DNA of 64,000 nucleotides from an uncultured Collinsella sp. (GTDB taxonomy: Bacteria; Actinomycetota; Coriobacteriia; Coriobacteriales; Coriobacteriaceae), in contig CATVYG010000007.1 in NCBI GenBank assembly GCA_958348225.1, forward strand, positions 1-64,000. The letters run 5' to 3'. The position numbers and the translations under genes are program-made. A model generated the notes under the pieces. It was not told where the DNA came from. It ran no database searches and saw nothing but the letters and a program-made list of their open reading frames with translations. Positions 33,022 through 42,211 of this stretch are shown here, in pieces (positions within the stretch are counted from its first letter, which is position 1; every line of letters begins with the position of its first letter).

Positions 33022-33053
33022 AAAAGGGTCCCGCACTTACGGAACCCTTTTCA
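33022..33053 (-). terminator. Terminator after secG
   Basis: AAAAGGGTTCCG / CGGGACCCTTTT stem with a short loop, ending in a T-run on the minus strand. Confidence 0.85.
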
Positions 33054-33073
33054 AATAATTATGCGGCTCGTGC

Positions 33074-33328
33074 TTAGTAGCCGACGATGCCCTGCGGGAA
33101 GAAGAACATGCACAGGACGACGCACACGGCAAAAACGACGGCCATAATTACCGTCAGGCGATCGAGGTTCTGCTCCATGACGCCCGTGGCAGAGCTGGAG
33201 TTATACAGCGAGCTAGCGATCATATCCGAAACGCCGGTGCCCTTACCGGAATGCATCAGGACGAGAATCGTCAGCGCCACGGCAGAGACAGCCCAAACGA
33301 CAAACAGAAGAATCTGGAACGGACCCAT
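33074..33328 (-). CDS. secG: Preprotein translocase subunit SecG
   Basis: 84-residue membrane protein with two helices (LLFVVWAVSAVALTILVLM and LTVIMAVVFAVCVVLCMFF) joined by the SecG-type loop HSGKGTGVSDM. It helps protein export through SecYEG. AAGGAG ribosome site. It follows gpmI on the same strand but a strong terminator separates them, so its promoter must lie in 33329-33430. Confidence 0.92.
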   Translation of the reverse strand: MGPFQILLFVVWAVSAVALTILVLMHSGKGTGVSDMIASSLYNSSSATGVMEQNLDRLTVIMAVVFAVCVVLCMFFFPQGIVGY

Positions 33329-33432
33329 AGATAAGCTCCTTAATAGAACAATTCAAACTCCAGTACTGTACCACAACCCCCGACACTCCCCCACCTGCCA
33401 TTTGGGGACGGGGCAGATATGGCAGAAATACC

Positions 33433-33468
33433 AAAAAAGGGGATTGCCCGAATATGGACAACCCCCTT
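33433..33468 (-). terminator. Terminator after gpmI
   Basis: AAGGGGGTTGTCC paired with GGCAATCCCCTT on the minus strand, followed by TTTTTT. Confidence 0.88.
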
Positions 33469-33492
33469 CAAAGAAACGCTTGGCGTTTTCTC

Positions 33493-35046
33493 TTAGGCCT
33501 CGGTGGCGAGCACGCGACCCGTCATCTCGGCGGAAGGCTCAATACCAGCCATGGTGAGCATGGTCGGAGCGATATCGGAAAGACGGCCGTCCTCGATACC
33601 GGTGAGCTTGGCCTTCTCATCAACGATGATGAACGGGACGCGGTTGGTGGTGTGAGCCGTAAACGGATGCTTGGAACCGTCGGAAGCAACGTCAAACATG
33701 TGATCGGCGTTGCCGTGGTCGGCGGTAATCAGCGCAAAGCCGCCCTTGGCGAGAATCGCCGGGACAACCTTGGACAGGGCATCGTCAACAGCCTCGACGG
33801 CCTTAACGGCGGCGTCGAAGACACCGGTGTGACCAACCATGTCGCAGTTCGCGAAGTTCACGATGTAGAAATCAGCGCGATCCTCGTTGATGGCGGCGAC
33901 AAGCTTCTCGGTAACCTCGGGAGCGCTCATCTCAGGCTGCAGATCGTAGGTAGCGACCTTGGGGGAAGCGACGAGCACGCGCTCCTCGCCCTCCTTGGGC
34001 TCCTCGATGCCGCCGTTGAGGAAGAACGTCACGTGAGCGTACTTCTCGGTCTCGGCGGTGTGCAGCTGCTTCAGGCCATTGGCGGCGATAACGTCGGCCA
34101 GGACGTTCTCGGGGAACGTCTTGGGGAAGGCGACCTCGACGTCAAACGTCGGGTCGTACTCGGTCATCGTCACAAAGTGCGAAAGCTTGATCTGCTCGCG
34201 CTCAAAGCCATCGAACTCCTTGTCCGTGAACACGCGGGTCATCTGACGGGCGCGGTCGGGACGGAAGTTGAAGAAGATGGCCGCGTCGCCCTCGTGGATG
34301 CCCTCGTTGTGGGCAGCGAAGGGCTCGACGAACTCGTCGCCGCGCGGATCCTTCTCGTAGTAGGCCTTGATACCGGCAACGGGGTCGGTATCGGCATCGG
34401 ATGCGTTGACCATGACGTCGTAGGCGCGCTGGATGCGCTCCCAACGGTTATCGCGGTCCATGGCCCAGTAACGGCCCGAGACGGTGGCAACGCGAGCGTC
34501 GCAACCGGTCTCCTCGGAGATCTTGGCCAGGAAGGCGCAGAACTCGCTCATGTAGCCGGCACCGGACTGCGGGTCGACGTCGCGGCCATCCATAAAGGCG
34601 TGGACGCGAACGGTCTTAACGCCATGCTGGGCAGCCATCTTGACCAGAGCCTCGACGTGGTTCATGTGGGAATGAACACCGCCAGGGCTCATAAGGCCCA
34701 TGAGATGGAGGGTCTTGCCCTCGGCCTTTACATCGTCCATAGCCTTGACGAAGACCTCGTTCTTGGCGATGGAGCCGTCCTTGATGGCGTTGTTGATGCG
34801 CGAAAGCTCCTGGAAGACGATGCGGCCGGCACCGATATTGAGGTGACCCACCTCGGAGTTGCCCATCTGGCCGTCGGGAAGGCCCACGTCCTCGCCCGAA
34901 GCGCCGAGCGTGGTGTGGGGGTACTTCTCGTACAGGCTATCAAGGAAGGGCGTCTTGGCAGCGGCGACGGCGTTCTCGCCATCGGCCGGAGCAAGGCCGC
35001 AACCATCCATGATGATCAGGAGTGCGGGAAGATGACGCTGTGCCAT
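33493..35046 (-). CDS. gpmI: 2,3-bisphosphoglycerate-independent phosphoglycerate mutase
   Basis: 517-residue cofactor-independent mutase interconverting 3- and 2-phosphoglycerate. It belongs to the alkaline-phosphatase superfamily and needs Mn. Metal and phosphoserine motifs are MDGCGL near the start, QMGNSEVGHLNIGAG with the catalytic Ser, and ITADHGNADHM. Normal length. It starts 5 bases after the tpiA stop and is the last gene of pgk-tpiA-gpmI. Confidence 0.96.
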   Translation of the reverse strand: MAQRHLPALLIIMDGCGLAPADGENAVAAAKTPFLDSLYEKYPHTTLGASGEDVGLPDGQMGNSEVGHLNIGAGRIVFQELSRINNAIKDGSIAKNEVFVKAMDDVKAEGKTLHLMGLMSPGGVHSHMNHVEALVKMAAQHGVKTVRVHAFMDGRDVDPQSGAGYMSEFCAFLAKISEETGCDARVATVSGRYWAMDRDNRWERIQRAYDVMVNASDADTDPVAGIKAYYEKDPRGDEFVEPFAAHNEGIHEGDAAIFFNFRPDRARQMTRVFTDKEFDGFEREQIKLSHFVTMTEYDPTFDVEVAFPKTFPENVLADVIAANGLKQLHTAETEKYAHVTFFLNGGIEEPKEGEERVLVASPKVATYDLQPEMSAPEVTEKLVAAINEDRADFYIVNFANCDMVGHTGVFDAAVKAVEAVDDALSKVVPAILAKGGFALITADHGNADHMFDVASDGSKHPFTAHTTNRVPFIIVDEKAKLTGIEDGRLSDIAPTMLTMAGIEPSAEMTGRVLATEA

Positions 35047-35051
35047 ATGTC

Positions 35052-35819
35052 CTACTCGCCTGCCTTGACGACCATAGAAGCGAAGTCGGCAGCCTTGAGC
35101 GAAGCGCCGCCCACGAGGGCGCCGTCGACATCGGGCTTGGCGACGAGCTCGGCAATGTTGCCGGGCTTAGCAGAACCACCGTACAGAACGCGGATACCGT
35201 CGGCGAGTTCCTCGCCGAACATCTCCTTGAGGGTCTCACGGATAGCGCCGCAGACCTCCTGAGCGTCCTCAGCGGTAGCGGTCTTGCCGGTGCCGATGGC
35301 CCAGATGGGCTCGTAGGCGACGACGACCTGCTTGGGGCAGGTGATCTCAAGACCAGCAAGGCCAGCCTTGACCTGGTTCACGACGTGCTCGACATAGGTG
35401 CCGGCCTCGCGGACCTCGAGGGACTCGCCGCAGCAGAAGACGGGAACAAGACCGGCGGCAACGAGAGCCTTGGCCTTCTTGTTCTGATCCTCGTCGGTCT
35501 CGTGGAAGTAGTCGCGACGCTCGGAGTGACCGATGATGCAGTAGGTGCAGCCAGCGGACTTGAGCATGTCGCAAGAGGACTCACCGGTGAAGGCACCCTT
35601 GGCCTCCCAGTACACGTTCTGTGCACCGAGGGCGATGGGGGCAGCCTGAATGCGGTCATGAACCGTGGTGATGTCAATGGTCGGAGGGCAGACGAGCACC
35701 TCGACGCCAGCCGGAACCTCGGGCAGAGCCTGGGCCAGCTCGTCGGCGAGCTTGGCGGCCTCGGCGACGTCGTTGTTCATCTTCCAGTTACCAGCGATAA
35801 GAAGGGTGCGATTAGGCAT
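35052..35819 (-). CDS. tpiA: Triosephosphate isomerase
   Basis: 255-residue TIM-barrel enzyme interconverting dihydroxyacetone phosphate and glyceraldehyde-3-phosphate. Lys in GNWKMN, catalytic His in IIGHSERR, Glu in AYEPIWAIGTG and phosphate loop GGSAKPGN are present. The ATG overlaps the end of pgk by 8 bases (ATGCCTAA), with GGAGG inside pgk, so translation is coupled. The longer frame is not family-like. Confidence 0.96.
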   Translation of the reverse strand: MPNRTLLIAGNWKMNNDVAEAAKLADELAQALPEVPAGVEVLVCPPTIDITTVHDRIQAAPIALGAQNVYWEAKGAFTGESSCDMLKSAGCTYCIIGHSERRDYFHETDEDQNKKAKALVAAGLVPVFCCGESLEVREAGTYVEHVVNQVKAGLAGLEITCPKQVVVAYEPIWAIGTGKTATAEDAQEVCGAIRETLKEMFGEELADGIRVLYGGSAKPGNIAELVAKPDVDGALVGGASLKAADFASMVVKAGE

Positions 35820-37002
35820 CGAGAAGCGCCTCCACTCCGGGCAGGGCCTTACCCTCGACGAGCTCCATGGAAGCGCCACCGCCGGTGGAGATCCAGCTCA
35901 TCTTGTCGGCCAGGTTGAACTTGTTGACAGCTGCGACGGAATCGCCACCACCGATGATCGAGGTGCAATCAGCCTCAGCAACAGCCTCGGCGATAGCCTG
36001 GGTGCCATGAGCGAAGTTGTCGAACTCGAAGACGCCCATGGGGCCGTTCCAGAACACGGTCTTGGCACCCTTGACGGCCTCGGCGTAGAGCTCCTCGGTC
36101 TTAGGACCGATGTCCATACCCTCACGATCGTCGGGGATAGCGTCGGAAGCGACAACCTCGGGGACAGCGTCCTCGCCAAAGTGATCGGCAACGCGGTTGT
36201 CGATGGGGAGCAGGATCTTGACGCCCTTCTCCTCGGCCTTCTTGAGCATCTCACCGGCGCGCTCGACCCAGTCCTCTTCCTTGAGGGACTGACCGACGGT
36301 CAGGCCCTGAGCCAGGAAGAAGGTGTAGGCCATACCGCCACCGATGATCAGGGTGTCAGCGGAGTCGATGAGGTGATCGAGAACGCCGATCTTGGAGGAA
36401 ACCTTGGAACCACCGACGATAGCTACGAAGGGGCGCTCGGGCTCGGCGAAGATGCCGGTCAGCGTGTCGACCTCCTTCTCAAGCAGGAAGCCAGCGACGG
36501 CAGGCAGGTAAGCGGCGGGGCCCACGACGGAACCCTGGGCGCGGTGAGCGGTGCCGAAGGCATCGAGAACGAAGACGTCACCATAGGAAGCGAGCTTCTT
36601 GGCGATCTCGGGATCGTTCTTCTTCTCACGCTTATCGAAGCGGACGTTCTCGAGAACGAGGACCTTGCCCGGCTCGACAGCGGCGACAGCCTCAGCAGCC
36701 TTCTCGCCATACGTGTCGGCAACAAAAGCAACGTCAAGGCCAGAGAGCTCAGCGAGCTTCTTGGCGACGGGCTCGAGGGAAAGCTCGGGCTGGAAGCCGG
36801 TGCCATCGGGACGGCCGAGGTGGCTCATGAGGATGACGCGAGCGTTGTGCTCAACGAGATAGTTGATGGTGGGCAGGGCAGCCTTGATACGGGTGGTGTC
36901 GCCAACGACGCCATCCTTGATAGGCACGTTGAAGTCAACGCGGACGAGAACGCGCTTGCCGTCGACATCGATGTCGCGGACGGTCTTCTTGGTAAAGGCC
37001 AT
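35812..37002 (-). CDS. pgk: Phosphoglycerate kinase
   Basis: 396-residue kinase that forms ATP from 1,3-bisphosphoglycerate. The signature RVLVRVDFNVP and MSHLGRPDG lie at the N-terminus, and the nucleotide loop GGGDSVAAV at the C-terminus. ATG 37002 has AAAGG upstream. The leader contains a small hairpin (37026-37048). A terminator separates it from gap. Confidence 0.96.
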   Translation of the reverse strand: MAFTKKTVRDIDVDGKRVLVRVDFNVPIKDGVVGDTTRIKAALPTINYLVEHNARVILMSHLGRPDGTGFQPELSLEPVAKKLAELSGLDVAFVADTYGEKAAEAVAAVEPGKVLVLENVRFDKREKKNDPEIAKKLASYGDVFVLDAFGTAHRAQGSVVGPAAYLPAVAGFLLEKEVDTLTGIFAEPERPFVAIVGGSKVSSKIGVLDHLIDSADTLIIGGGMAYTFFLAQGLTVGQSLKEEDWVERAGEMLKKAEEKGVKILLPIDNRVADHFGEDAVPEVVASDAIPDDREGMDIGPKTEELYAEAVKGAKTVFWNGPMGVFEFDNFAHGTQAIAEAVAEADCTSIIGGGDSVAAVNKFNLADKMSWISTGGGASMELVEGKALPGVEALLDA

Positions 37003-37058
37003 GTTTGCTTCTACCTTTCGTACGTGTCTGCCTCCCATTACGGCAGACGATTTCTTAT

Positions 37059-37108
37059 AAAAAGGGCGCGACCCTAGGGTGTAAGCCCTACAAGGCCGCG
37101 CCCTTCTT
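37059..37108 (-). terminator. Terminator after gap
   Basis: AAGGGCGCG / CGCGCCCTT stem (37062-37070 with 37097-37105), inner pairing in the loop, then TTTTT on the minus strand. Confidence 0.8.
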
Positions 37109-37142
37109 TAGACGCTCAACGAGCTATTCGCTAAAAGCCAAA

Positions 37143-38168
37143 TTAAGCAACGAACTTCTCGAAGTACTTGATGGTGCGGACCATCTGAGAGGTGTAGGAG
37201 TTCTCGTTGTCGTACCAAGAGGTGACCTGAACGAGGGTCTGGCCGTTGCCGAGGTCAGAGCACATGGTCTGAGTGGCGTCGAAGATGGAGCCATGGGTCT
37301 CGCCGATGATGTCGGTGGAGACGATGTCGTCCTCGTTGTAACCGAAGGTCTCGGAGATGGTGGCAGCGTAAGCCTTCATAGCGGCGTTGACCTCGTCGAC
37401 GGTGACCTTCTTGTCAACGACAGCGTAGAGGTTGGTGATGGAGCCGGTCGGCGTCGGGACGCGCTGGGCGGCACCGATGAGCTTGCCGTTGAGCTCGGGG
37501 AGAACCAGGCCGATAGCCTTGGCAGCACCGGTGGTGTTGGGGACGATGTTAACGGCGCAGGCGCGGCTACGACGCTTGTTGCCCTTGCGCTGCGGGCCGT
37601 CGAGCGGCATCTGGTCGCCAGTCCAGGCGTGAATGGTGGTCATGATGCCGGACACGATGGGAGCGAAGTCGTTCAGACCCTTGGCCATCGGGGCGAGGCA
37701 GTTGGTGGTGCAGGAAGCAGCGGAGATGATGTTGTCCTCAGCGGTCAGCGTCTCATGGTTGACGTTGTACACGATGGTGGGCAGATCGCTGCCGGCCGGA
37801 GCGGAGATAACGACCTTCTTGGCGCCAGCGTTGATGTGGGCCTGAGCCTTAGCCTTGCTGGTGTAGAAGCCGGTGCACTCGAGAACGACGTCGACGTCGA
37901 GGTCGCCCCAAGGCAGGTTGTTGGCGTCGGCCTCCTTGTAGATCTTGATCTCCTTGCCGTCAACGGTGATGGAATCCTCGCCAGCAACGACCTCGTGATC
38001 GCGAGCATAGTTGCCCTGCGTGGAGTCGTACTTCAGCAGGTAAGCGAGCATATCGGGAGAGGTGAGGTCGTTGATAGCGACGATCTCGGAGCCCTCATGA
38101 CCGAACATCTGACGGAAGGCCAGACGACCGATGCGACCGAAGCCGTTAATAGCAACCTTTACTGCCAT
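37143..38168 (-). CDS. gap: Glyceraldehyde-3-phosphate dehydrogenase
   Basis: 341-residue NAD-dependent dehydrogenase of glycolysis. N-terminal KVAINGFGRIGRLAFR binds NAD; the catalytic Cys is in ISAASCTTNCLAP; HAWTGDQ and WYDNENSY are family blocks. ATG 38168 with AAAGGAG is clear. The promoter region holds TATATT as -10 and an upstream imperfect palindrome. It forms its own transcription unit ahead of pgk-tpiA-gpmI. Confidence 0.97.
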   Translation of the reverse strand: MAVKVAINGFGRIGRLAFRQMFGHEGSEIVAINDLTSPDMLAYLLKYDSTQGNYARDHEVVAGEDSITVDGKEIKIYKEADANNLPWGDLDVDVVLECTGFYTSKAKAQAHINAGAKKVVISAPAGSDLPTIVYNVNHETLTAEDNIISAASCTTNCLAPMAKGLNDFAPIVSGIMTTIHAWTGDQMPLDGPQRKGNKRRSRACAVNIVPNTTGAAKAIGLVLPELNGKLIGAAQRVPTPTGSITNLYAVVDKKVTVDEVNAAMKAYAATISETFGYNEDDIVSTDIIGETHGSIFDATQTMCSDLGNGQTLVQVTSWYDNENSYTSQMVRTIKYFEKFVA

Positions 38169-38240
38169 TGTGTCTCCTTTCGTAAGGCCCCCGCAAGCTA
38201 CAGCGCCCGCCGTTGAGGCCCACAAACTAACCACTCGCCT

Positions 38241-38288
38241 AATATACCTTTTTTTTGACTTGAATTTCACGAGAATGCTCGAAATTGA
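38241..38288 (-). promoter_or_regulatory. gap promoter region with imperfect palindrome
   Basis: TATATT (complement of 38241-38246) is a likely -10, 73 bases before the start codon. Just upstream lies an imperfect palindrome, TTGAATTTCACGAG (38260-38273) against CTCGAAATTGAA (38278-38289). The -35 is poor. The palindrome may be an operator; I do not recognise the regulator. Confidence 0.45.
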
Positions 38289-38361
38289 AAATCAAATTTG
38301 CGTTAAAACGCTTTAAAGCATAAAGCAGCAGTTCAACCGCCATAAAAGCTATTTCGTTAAC

Positions 38362-39291
38362 CTACCTGCTTCCTTCAATGAGCTTTTCAAGGCGCAAAAC
38401 ACGGTGATACAAGGCCGACTTCGACAAAGGAGGGTCAGCCATTTCCCCCAAATCTCGCAGCGAGAGATCGGGGTAGCGCTCGCGTAAGTCACAAAAGACT
38501 GCCAGGGCGTCCGGCAGCGTTTCGCGCAAACCGCGCCGATCAAGCTCATCAATGAGCGCAAGCTGATGTTGGGCGGCACCGGCACTCCTGGTCTGGTTGG
38601 CAAGCTCTGCGTTCACGCGACGATTCACGTCGTTCTTCACCAGCTTAACCGCACGGGCCTCTTCAATCTCGGCAACGCTGCGCTTGGCGCCAATCAGCTG
38701 TAGCAGACGTTTAATCTCCTCGGCACTCTTGATGTACACGGCATACGAGCCGCGACGCGCATTGACGCGGGCGTGAACTCCAATCTGCTCCAGAAGATCG
38801 CAAAGTCCCTTTGCATACTCCTCGCCCTGAACCGCGATCTCCAAATGAAAATCGCCACGCGGGTCGGCAACAAATCCTCCGGCAATCAGCGCACCGCGAA
38901 TATAGGCGAGCCTGCAGCAAGGACGGGCGACGATGTGGCGCGGCACACCTGCGACGAGCCCTCCCCTACGGTCGAGAATGCCCAACAGCACCAGAGCCTT
39001 ATCCAAATCGGGCTGATCGGGCAAGGTGATGAGATAGTTTCGCACCTTGTGCAGGACCGACTTACGAACCGTGAATTCGGTCTTGAGCTTAAGGATGCGA
39101 TGCGTCAGCGCAATCATCGTGCGCGCCACAGCACCCGTCTCGGTCGCGACCGTCAAGCGGTACCGTCCCGAGCCCGCCAACGAAAGCGTGCCGCTCACAC
39201 GCGTTAGCGCAGCAAGCGTCGACAAGTCGCAGTATTCACATTCGGGTTCGCAGCGCGCAAGCTCGTCGCGCACCTCAGCGGTAAACGACAT
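38362..39291 (-). CDS. whiA: DNA-binding protein WhiA
   Basis: 309-residue WhiA, a regulator conserved in Gram-positive bacteria that links cell division and chromosome organisation. The N-terminal LAGLIDADG-like domain spans roughly residues 20-200 (YIRGALIAGGFVADPRG), and the C-terminal helix-turn-helix includes YPDLSLRDLGEMADPPLSKSA. It starts 6 bases after rapZ, so they are co-transcribed. The usual intervening gene, the gluconeogenesis factor yvcK, is absent. Confidence 0.95.
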   Translation of the reverse strand: MSFTAEVRDELARCEPECEYCDLSTLAALTRVSGTLSLAGSGRYRLTVATETGAVARTMIALTHRILKLKTEFTVRKSVLHKVRNYLITLPDQPDLDKALVLLGILDRRGGLVAGVPRHIVARPCCRLAYIRGALIAGGFVADPRGDFHLEIAVQGEEYAKGLCDLLEQIGVHARVNARRGSYAVYIKSAEEIKRLLQLIGAKRSVAEIEEARAVKLVKNDVNRRVNAELANQTRSAGAAQHQLALIDELDRRGLRETLPDALAVFCDLRERYPDLSLRDLGEMADPPLSKSALYHRVLRLEKLIEGSR

Positions 39292-39297
39292 GCAGAC

Positions 39298-40218
39298 CTA
39301 TGCCTTCGTGTTGGCACGCGACAGGTCGCGGTGGGAGATGCTCACATGATACTGAGCACCCTCCAGGTAGCGAGCCGTGGCCTCGGCAATGGCGACGCTA
39401 CGGTGCTGCCCGCCTGTGCAGCCGATGGCAATGGAAAGCTGCGGCTTACCCTCTGCGATATAACCTGGCATGACCGTATCGAGCAGCTGGGTCCAGGCCT
39501 TCCAGAACTCCTGGGTCTTGGGGTGGTCCAAGACAAAATCGGAGACCTTCTTATCGAGGCCGGTCATGGTGCGCATCTCGGGATCGTAAAAAGGATTGGG
39601 TAAGAAGCGAACATCAATCATGATGTCCGCCTCGACGGGCATGCCATGCTTAAAACCAAACGAGAACACGTGGACATCCATAAGTTGCTGGTCGGACAAC
39701 TCGGAAAAAGCCATGCGCAGCTTGTTGCGCAAAGCAGAAGTGCGCAAGCGACTCGTGTCGATAATCATATCGGCTCGATCGCGAACGCCCTGCAGCTGCA
39801 GACGTTCACGCTGAATAGCGTCGGCTGTGGTCTCCCCCGGCTTTGCAATGGGATGGCGGCGACGGTTTTCGCTATACCGGCGAATCAGCACCTCGTCAGA
39901 CGCCTCGAGAAACACGATGTCACAGCTCATCTCACGCTCTTCCAGTGCGGCAACAGCATCGAGCAGTTCATCGAACAAGCCCTGGCTACGAAGATCGCAG
40001 GTGACGGCAAGGTGCCTGCCCACGCCCGTATTGATGCCAACGAGCTCTGCAAGCTGGGCAATCAGGCGCGGGGGCAGGTTATCGATACAAAAATAGCCCA
40101 TGTCCTCAAACACATGCATGGCTTGCGTTCGGCCCGAGCCGGACATTCCGGTGATGATAACGATATCGGGGATACGCTCCGAGCGCTCCGCCGCATCCAT
40201 GGCATCTCCCTTTTGCAT
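39298..40218 (-). CDS. rapZ: RapZ/YvcJ-family nucleotide-binding protein
   Basis: 306-residue P-loop protein of the RapZ/YvcJ family, an RNase adaptor in E. coli and GTP hydrolysing in Bacillus. Walker A is ITGMSGSGRTQA, and the C-terminal half has FGFKHGMPVEAD, DVRFLPNPFYDP and GCTGGQHRSV. Two starts are possible: 40218 (GGAGG upstream, used here) and ATG 40200 (GGGAG upstream). Followed closely by whiA. Confidence 0.94.
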   Translation of the reverse strand: MQKGDAMDAAERSERIPDIVIITGMSGSGRTQAMHVFEDMGYFCIDNLPPRLIAQLAELVGINTGVGRHLAVTCDLRSQGLFDELLDAVAALEEREMSCDIVFLEASDEVLIRRYSENRRRHPIAKPGETTADAIQRERLQLQGVRDRADMIIDTSRLRTSALRNKLRMAFSELSDQQLMDVHVFSFGFKHGMPVEADIMIDVRFLPNPFYDPEMRTMTGLDKKVSDFVLDHPKTQEFWKAWTQLLDTVMPGYIAEGKPQLSIAIGCTGGQHRSVAIAEATARYLEGAQYHVSISHRDLSRANTKA

Positions 40219-40316
40219 GTGTGCCTCCTAAAATAAGCGCGAGACCCGGCCAGCGGATCCCGCGCGATCAATTGCCTTTATTGAGTATACCGCCCCAAGC
40301 GGATACGAGGCCCGTC

Positions 40317-41003
40317 TTACGCCTCAAGCGCAGCCTTGAACCAACTTGTAATACTCGTGGGGTGCGTGATAGCGGTGCCGACGACAACGGCCCACGCGCC
40401 GGCATCGATTGCAGCGCGAGCCTCTTCGGGCGTATGTACGCGACCCTCGCAAATGATGGGAAGGCCGGGGAATTCCTCGGTCGCCTGACGCAGGAGCGGC
40501 AGGTCGGGGCCATCGGCCATAGTGCAGTCGATGGCTGCGACACCGTGAGAGAGCGTGGTGGACACCAGATCGAAGCCCATATCGACCGCGCGACGAATAT
40601 CCTCGATAGTGGCGCAGTCCGCCATCAGAAGTACGCCCTCCTCGTGCAGCGGACGGAAAGTGTCCTCGAGCGACTTGCCATCGGGGCGCGGACGATCGGT
40701 GGCGTCAATCGCCACGATGTCGGCACCGGCAGCAACGCAGGCGCGAGCGTGACGCAGCGTCGGCGTGATGTAAACGCCCTCGTGTCCATCCTTCCACAGA
40801 CCGATAACAGGAACCTCACAGCGACCCTTAATGGCGGCAATGTCGGCAAGACCTTGGCAGCGAATGGCGGCGGCGCCGCCGAGTTCGCAAGCACGAGACA
40901 TTTGAGCCATAGTCTCGGGCGTACGAAGCGGCTCGCCCATATACGCCTGAACGCTCACGACGAGCTTACCCTTCAGGGATTGAATCAAAGGATCGACGGT
41001 CAT
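40317..41003 (-). CDS. nanE: N-acetylmannosamine-6-phosphate 2-epimerase
   Basis: 228-residue TIM-barrel epimerase converting ManNAc-6-P to GlcNAc-6-P in sialic acid use. Family blocks are LVVSVQAYMGEPLR, AIRCQGLADI, VPVIGLWKDG, IVAIDATDRPRPDG with the catalytic Lys/Asp region, and ICEGRVHTPEEA. It is the last gene of the nan operon, 70 bases after nanK. Confidence 0.94.
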   Translation of the reverse strand: MTVDPLIQSLKGKLVVSVQAYMGEPLRTPETMAQMSRACELGGAAAIRCQGLADIAAIKGRCEVPVIGLWKDGHEGVYITPTLRHARACVAAGADIVAIDATDRPRPDGKSLEDTFRPLHEEGVLLMADCATIEDIRRAVDMGFDLVSTTLSHGVAAIDCTMADGPDLPLLRQATEEFPGLPIICEGRVHTPEEARAAIDAGAWAVVVGTAITHPTSITSWFKAALEA

Positions 41004-41073
41004 AAAGCTGCAACCTTTCTCAGAACAGCCTCCCGAGGCGTGTTGTCTCGGGAGGCTCCTACAGCAAATACGT

Positions 41074-42039
41074 TTACTTTAACGAAGCAAGAAGATGCTC
41101 AGCGGCACCGATAAGCGGCGCATCGCCCTCCAGAGAGCCGATGAGAATCGGCGTGTCCTGAAGCGGGTCGAGTGCCTGGCTGGCATAGCCCTCGTGCACC
41201 GAATCCTTCCACGTCTGTGAACGCCAATCGGGACCTTGGTGAATCACGCCGCCCGAAAGCACGATGACCTCAGGGTCCAGGATGTTAGCAAGCGAGCCCA
41301 AGCTGGCACCCAGCGCAAAGCCAGCGTCATGGATGACCTCGGTCGCCTTTGCGTCGCCTGCGCGGCACAGGTCGTTCACGTCGCGACCGACCGAAGGACG
41401 GCTGGGGTCGACGCGGCCAAAGCGCTCATCGTACATGCGCCCGATCGAAGTTCCGGAAGCAACCGACTCAAGATGGCCGGAACGCCCGCAGGCGCAGGGA
41501 ATGCCAGCGGCAGCCGAGCACTCGATGTGGCCCATATGGCCGGCAGCACCATGGAAGCCCTGCATCACGCGGCCGTTCTCGACATATGCGCCGCCGATAC
41601 CCGTTCCGATGCCCAGGCACAAGACGGAGAACTTGCCCTTGCCGACGCCCCAGTGGGCCTCGCCCAGAGCATGAGCCTGCACGTCGCCCACAACGGCAAC
41701 GGGAAGACCAAGGTCCTCGCGCAGACGCGGCCCCAACTGAACGCCGGACCAGCCGGGCATGATCTCATTGGCATACGCGATGGCGCCCGTCTTGGGATCG
41801 ACGACGCCTGCGGCACCAATACCGACACCGAGGACCTCGACATCGGGATTCGCCTCGAGAGCGGCCTTGATGGACGCCTCGATACGCTGGAAGACGGACT
41901 CGCCGCCCTCTTGGGCCTCGGTGGGAACCTCAGCCTCAAATACGGGATGGGGCACACTACCGTCAGCCGGATACTCCATAATGGCAGTCGCAATTTTGGT
42001 GCCGCCGATATCGACGGAGCAAACGTACTTGTTCTCCAT
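41074..42039 (-). CDS. nanK: ROK-family N-acetylmannosamine kinase
   Basis: 321-residue ROK sugar kinase. It has the ATP motif SVDIGGTKIATA, the zinc-binding segment CSAAAGIPCACGRSGHLE and a second phosphate motif LGIGTGIGGAYV. Its place between nanA and nanE points to N-acetylmannosamine as substrate; glucokinase activity is the alternative on sequence alone. ATG 42039 with AAGGAG is clear. Confidence 0.88.
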   Translation of the reverse strand: MENKYVCSVDIGGTKIATAIMEYPADGSVPHPVFEAEVPTEAQEGGESVFQRIEASIKAALEANPDVEVLGVGIGAAGVVDPKTGAIAYANEIMPGWSGVQLGPRLREDLGLPVAVVGDVQAHALGEAHWGVGKGKFSVLCLGIGTGIGGAYVENGRVMQGFHGAAGHMGHIECSAAAGIPCACGRSGHLESVASGTSIGRMYDERFGRVDPSRPSVGRDVNDLCRAGDAKATEVIHDAGFALGASLGSLANILDPEVIVLSGGVIHQGPDWRSQTWKDSVHEGYASQALDPLQDTPILIGSLEGDAPLIGAAEHLLASLK

Positions 42040-42140
42040 GTCGCTCTCCTTAGGAGATAAAAACAACTACAGGAAATGCGCCGTCAGGCTAGCCGTCACA
42101 GCGCGGTAAAGGTTTTCCAGGTGCCCGAGATCGCCGAGAA

Positions 42141-42180
42141 ACCGTGTGGCCATCGACCTAATGGGTCATGGTCACACGGT
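42141..42180 (-). terminator. Hairpin between nanA-like gene and nanK
   Basis: 13-bp arms (42141-42153 and 42168-42180) with one mismatch, loop 14. No U-tract; likely an intercistronic hairpin. Confidence 0.5.
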
Positions 42181-42211
42181 TGAACGGCGAGGTCGGGTGC
42201 CTGGGAAAGCT

